From contig RDDY01000315.1 of assembly GCA_003852805.1 (NCBI GenBank), positions 1-13,204 of the forward strand: a stretch of 13,204 bases of DNA, given 5' to 3'. The stretch's first letter is position 1; every line of letters starts with the position of its first letter. The notes under the pieces were generated by a model. That model was not told the DNA's origin. It worked only from the letters and a program-made list of their open reading frames with translations, and did not search any database. Both the position numbers and the translations under genes were made by a program. This document shows positions 13,195 through 13,204 of this stretch, in pieces. The DNA comes from Chryseobacterium sp. GTDB taxonomy: Bacteria; Bacteroidota; Bacteroidia; Flavobacteriales; Weeksellaceae.

Positions 13195-13204
13195 GGATTT
13201 GATT
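13128..13204 (-). CDS. Possible 3' end of a gene entering from the right edge
   Basis: On the minus strand an open frame comes in from the window edge and stops at TGA (13130-13128). Its last residues read SNPYLERAINSAIQISKL and continue to LILKTVN, amphipathic and protein-like, but not assignable to a family. The same frame stays open after the stop down to about 12961, which suggests either chance or a disrupted gene. It overlaps the plus-strand small peptide, and at most one of the two is real. Confidence 0.25.
   Translation of the reverse strand, partial: SNPYLERAINSAIQISKLILKTVN

Overview
The window looks like chromosomal DNA of a member of the Bacteroidota, most likely class Flavobacteriia (a Weeksellaceae/Chryseobacterium-like organism). 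This is inferred from protein character (MutS with GPNMAGKS and its C-terminal tail, ThiL, a PA0069-type radical SAM protein), from the lack of clear Shine-Dalgarno sequences, and from several TAnnTTTG-type -7 promoter boxes. No rRNA, tRNA or CRISPR array is visible.

Layout. (1) 1-2896, plus strand: the 3' end of an unidentified gene, an ArnT/PMT-like membrane glycosyltransferase, a YpfJ-type zinc metallopeptidase and a 2'-5' RNA ligase-like protein, closely spaced and partly overlapping. (2) 4094-2888, minus strand: a HigB-HigA toxin-antitoxin pair followed at once by a TrmH/SpoU RNA methyltransferase, behind a promoter with a probable operator between its -33 and -7 elements. (3) 4225-6807, plus: mutS, divergent from higB. 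(4) A small lipoprotein-like gene (minus) convergent with mutS, and a divergent SemiSWEET sugar transporter. (5) 7482-8219: a mobile-element island. A REP-associated tyrosine transposase (RAYT, Y1_Tnp) with a frameshifted 3' end is bracketed by two 33-bp palindromes, and a third copy lies in frame inside the transposase gene. (6) A cupin protein convergent with an HI0933/YhiN-type flavoprotein, then a divergent thioesterase-thiL pair ending at a hairpin terminator. (7) A PA0069-family radical SAM gene. (8) An orphan Phd/YefM antitoxin with its own promoter and an inverted-repeat operator but no recognisable toxin, then about 230 bp of largely unexplained DNA holding one good Bacteroidota promoter.

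Most genes are housekeeping or ordinary accessory functions. The unusual parts are the palindrome/RAYT island, including the palindrome that has become coding sequence, the operator-in-promoter arrangement at higBA, the toxinless antitoxin locus, and the right-hand end, where a promoter sits in an inverted repeat with no convincing gene behind it. I do not see a clearly novel multi-gene system. The palindrome/RAYT unit is the best candidate for follow-up.
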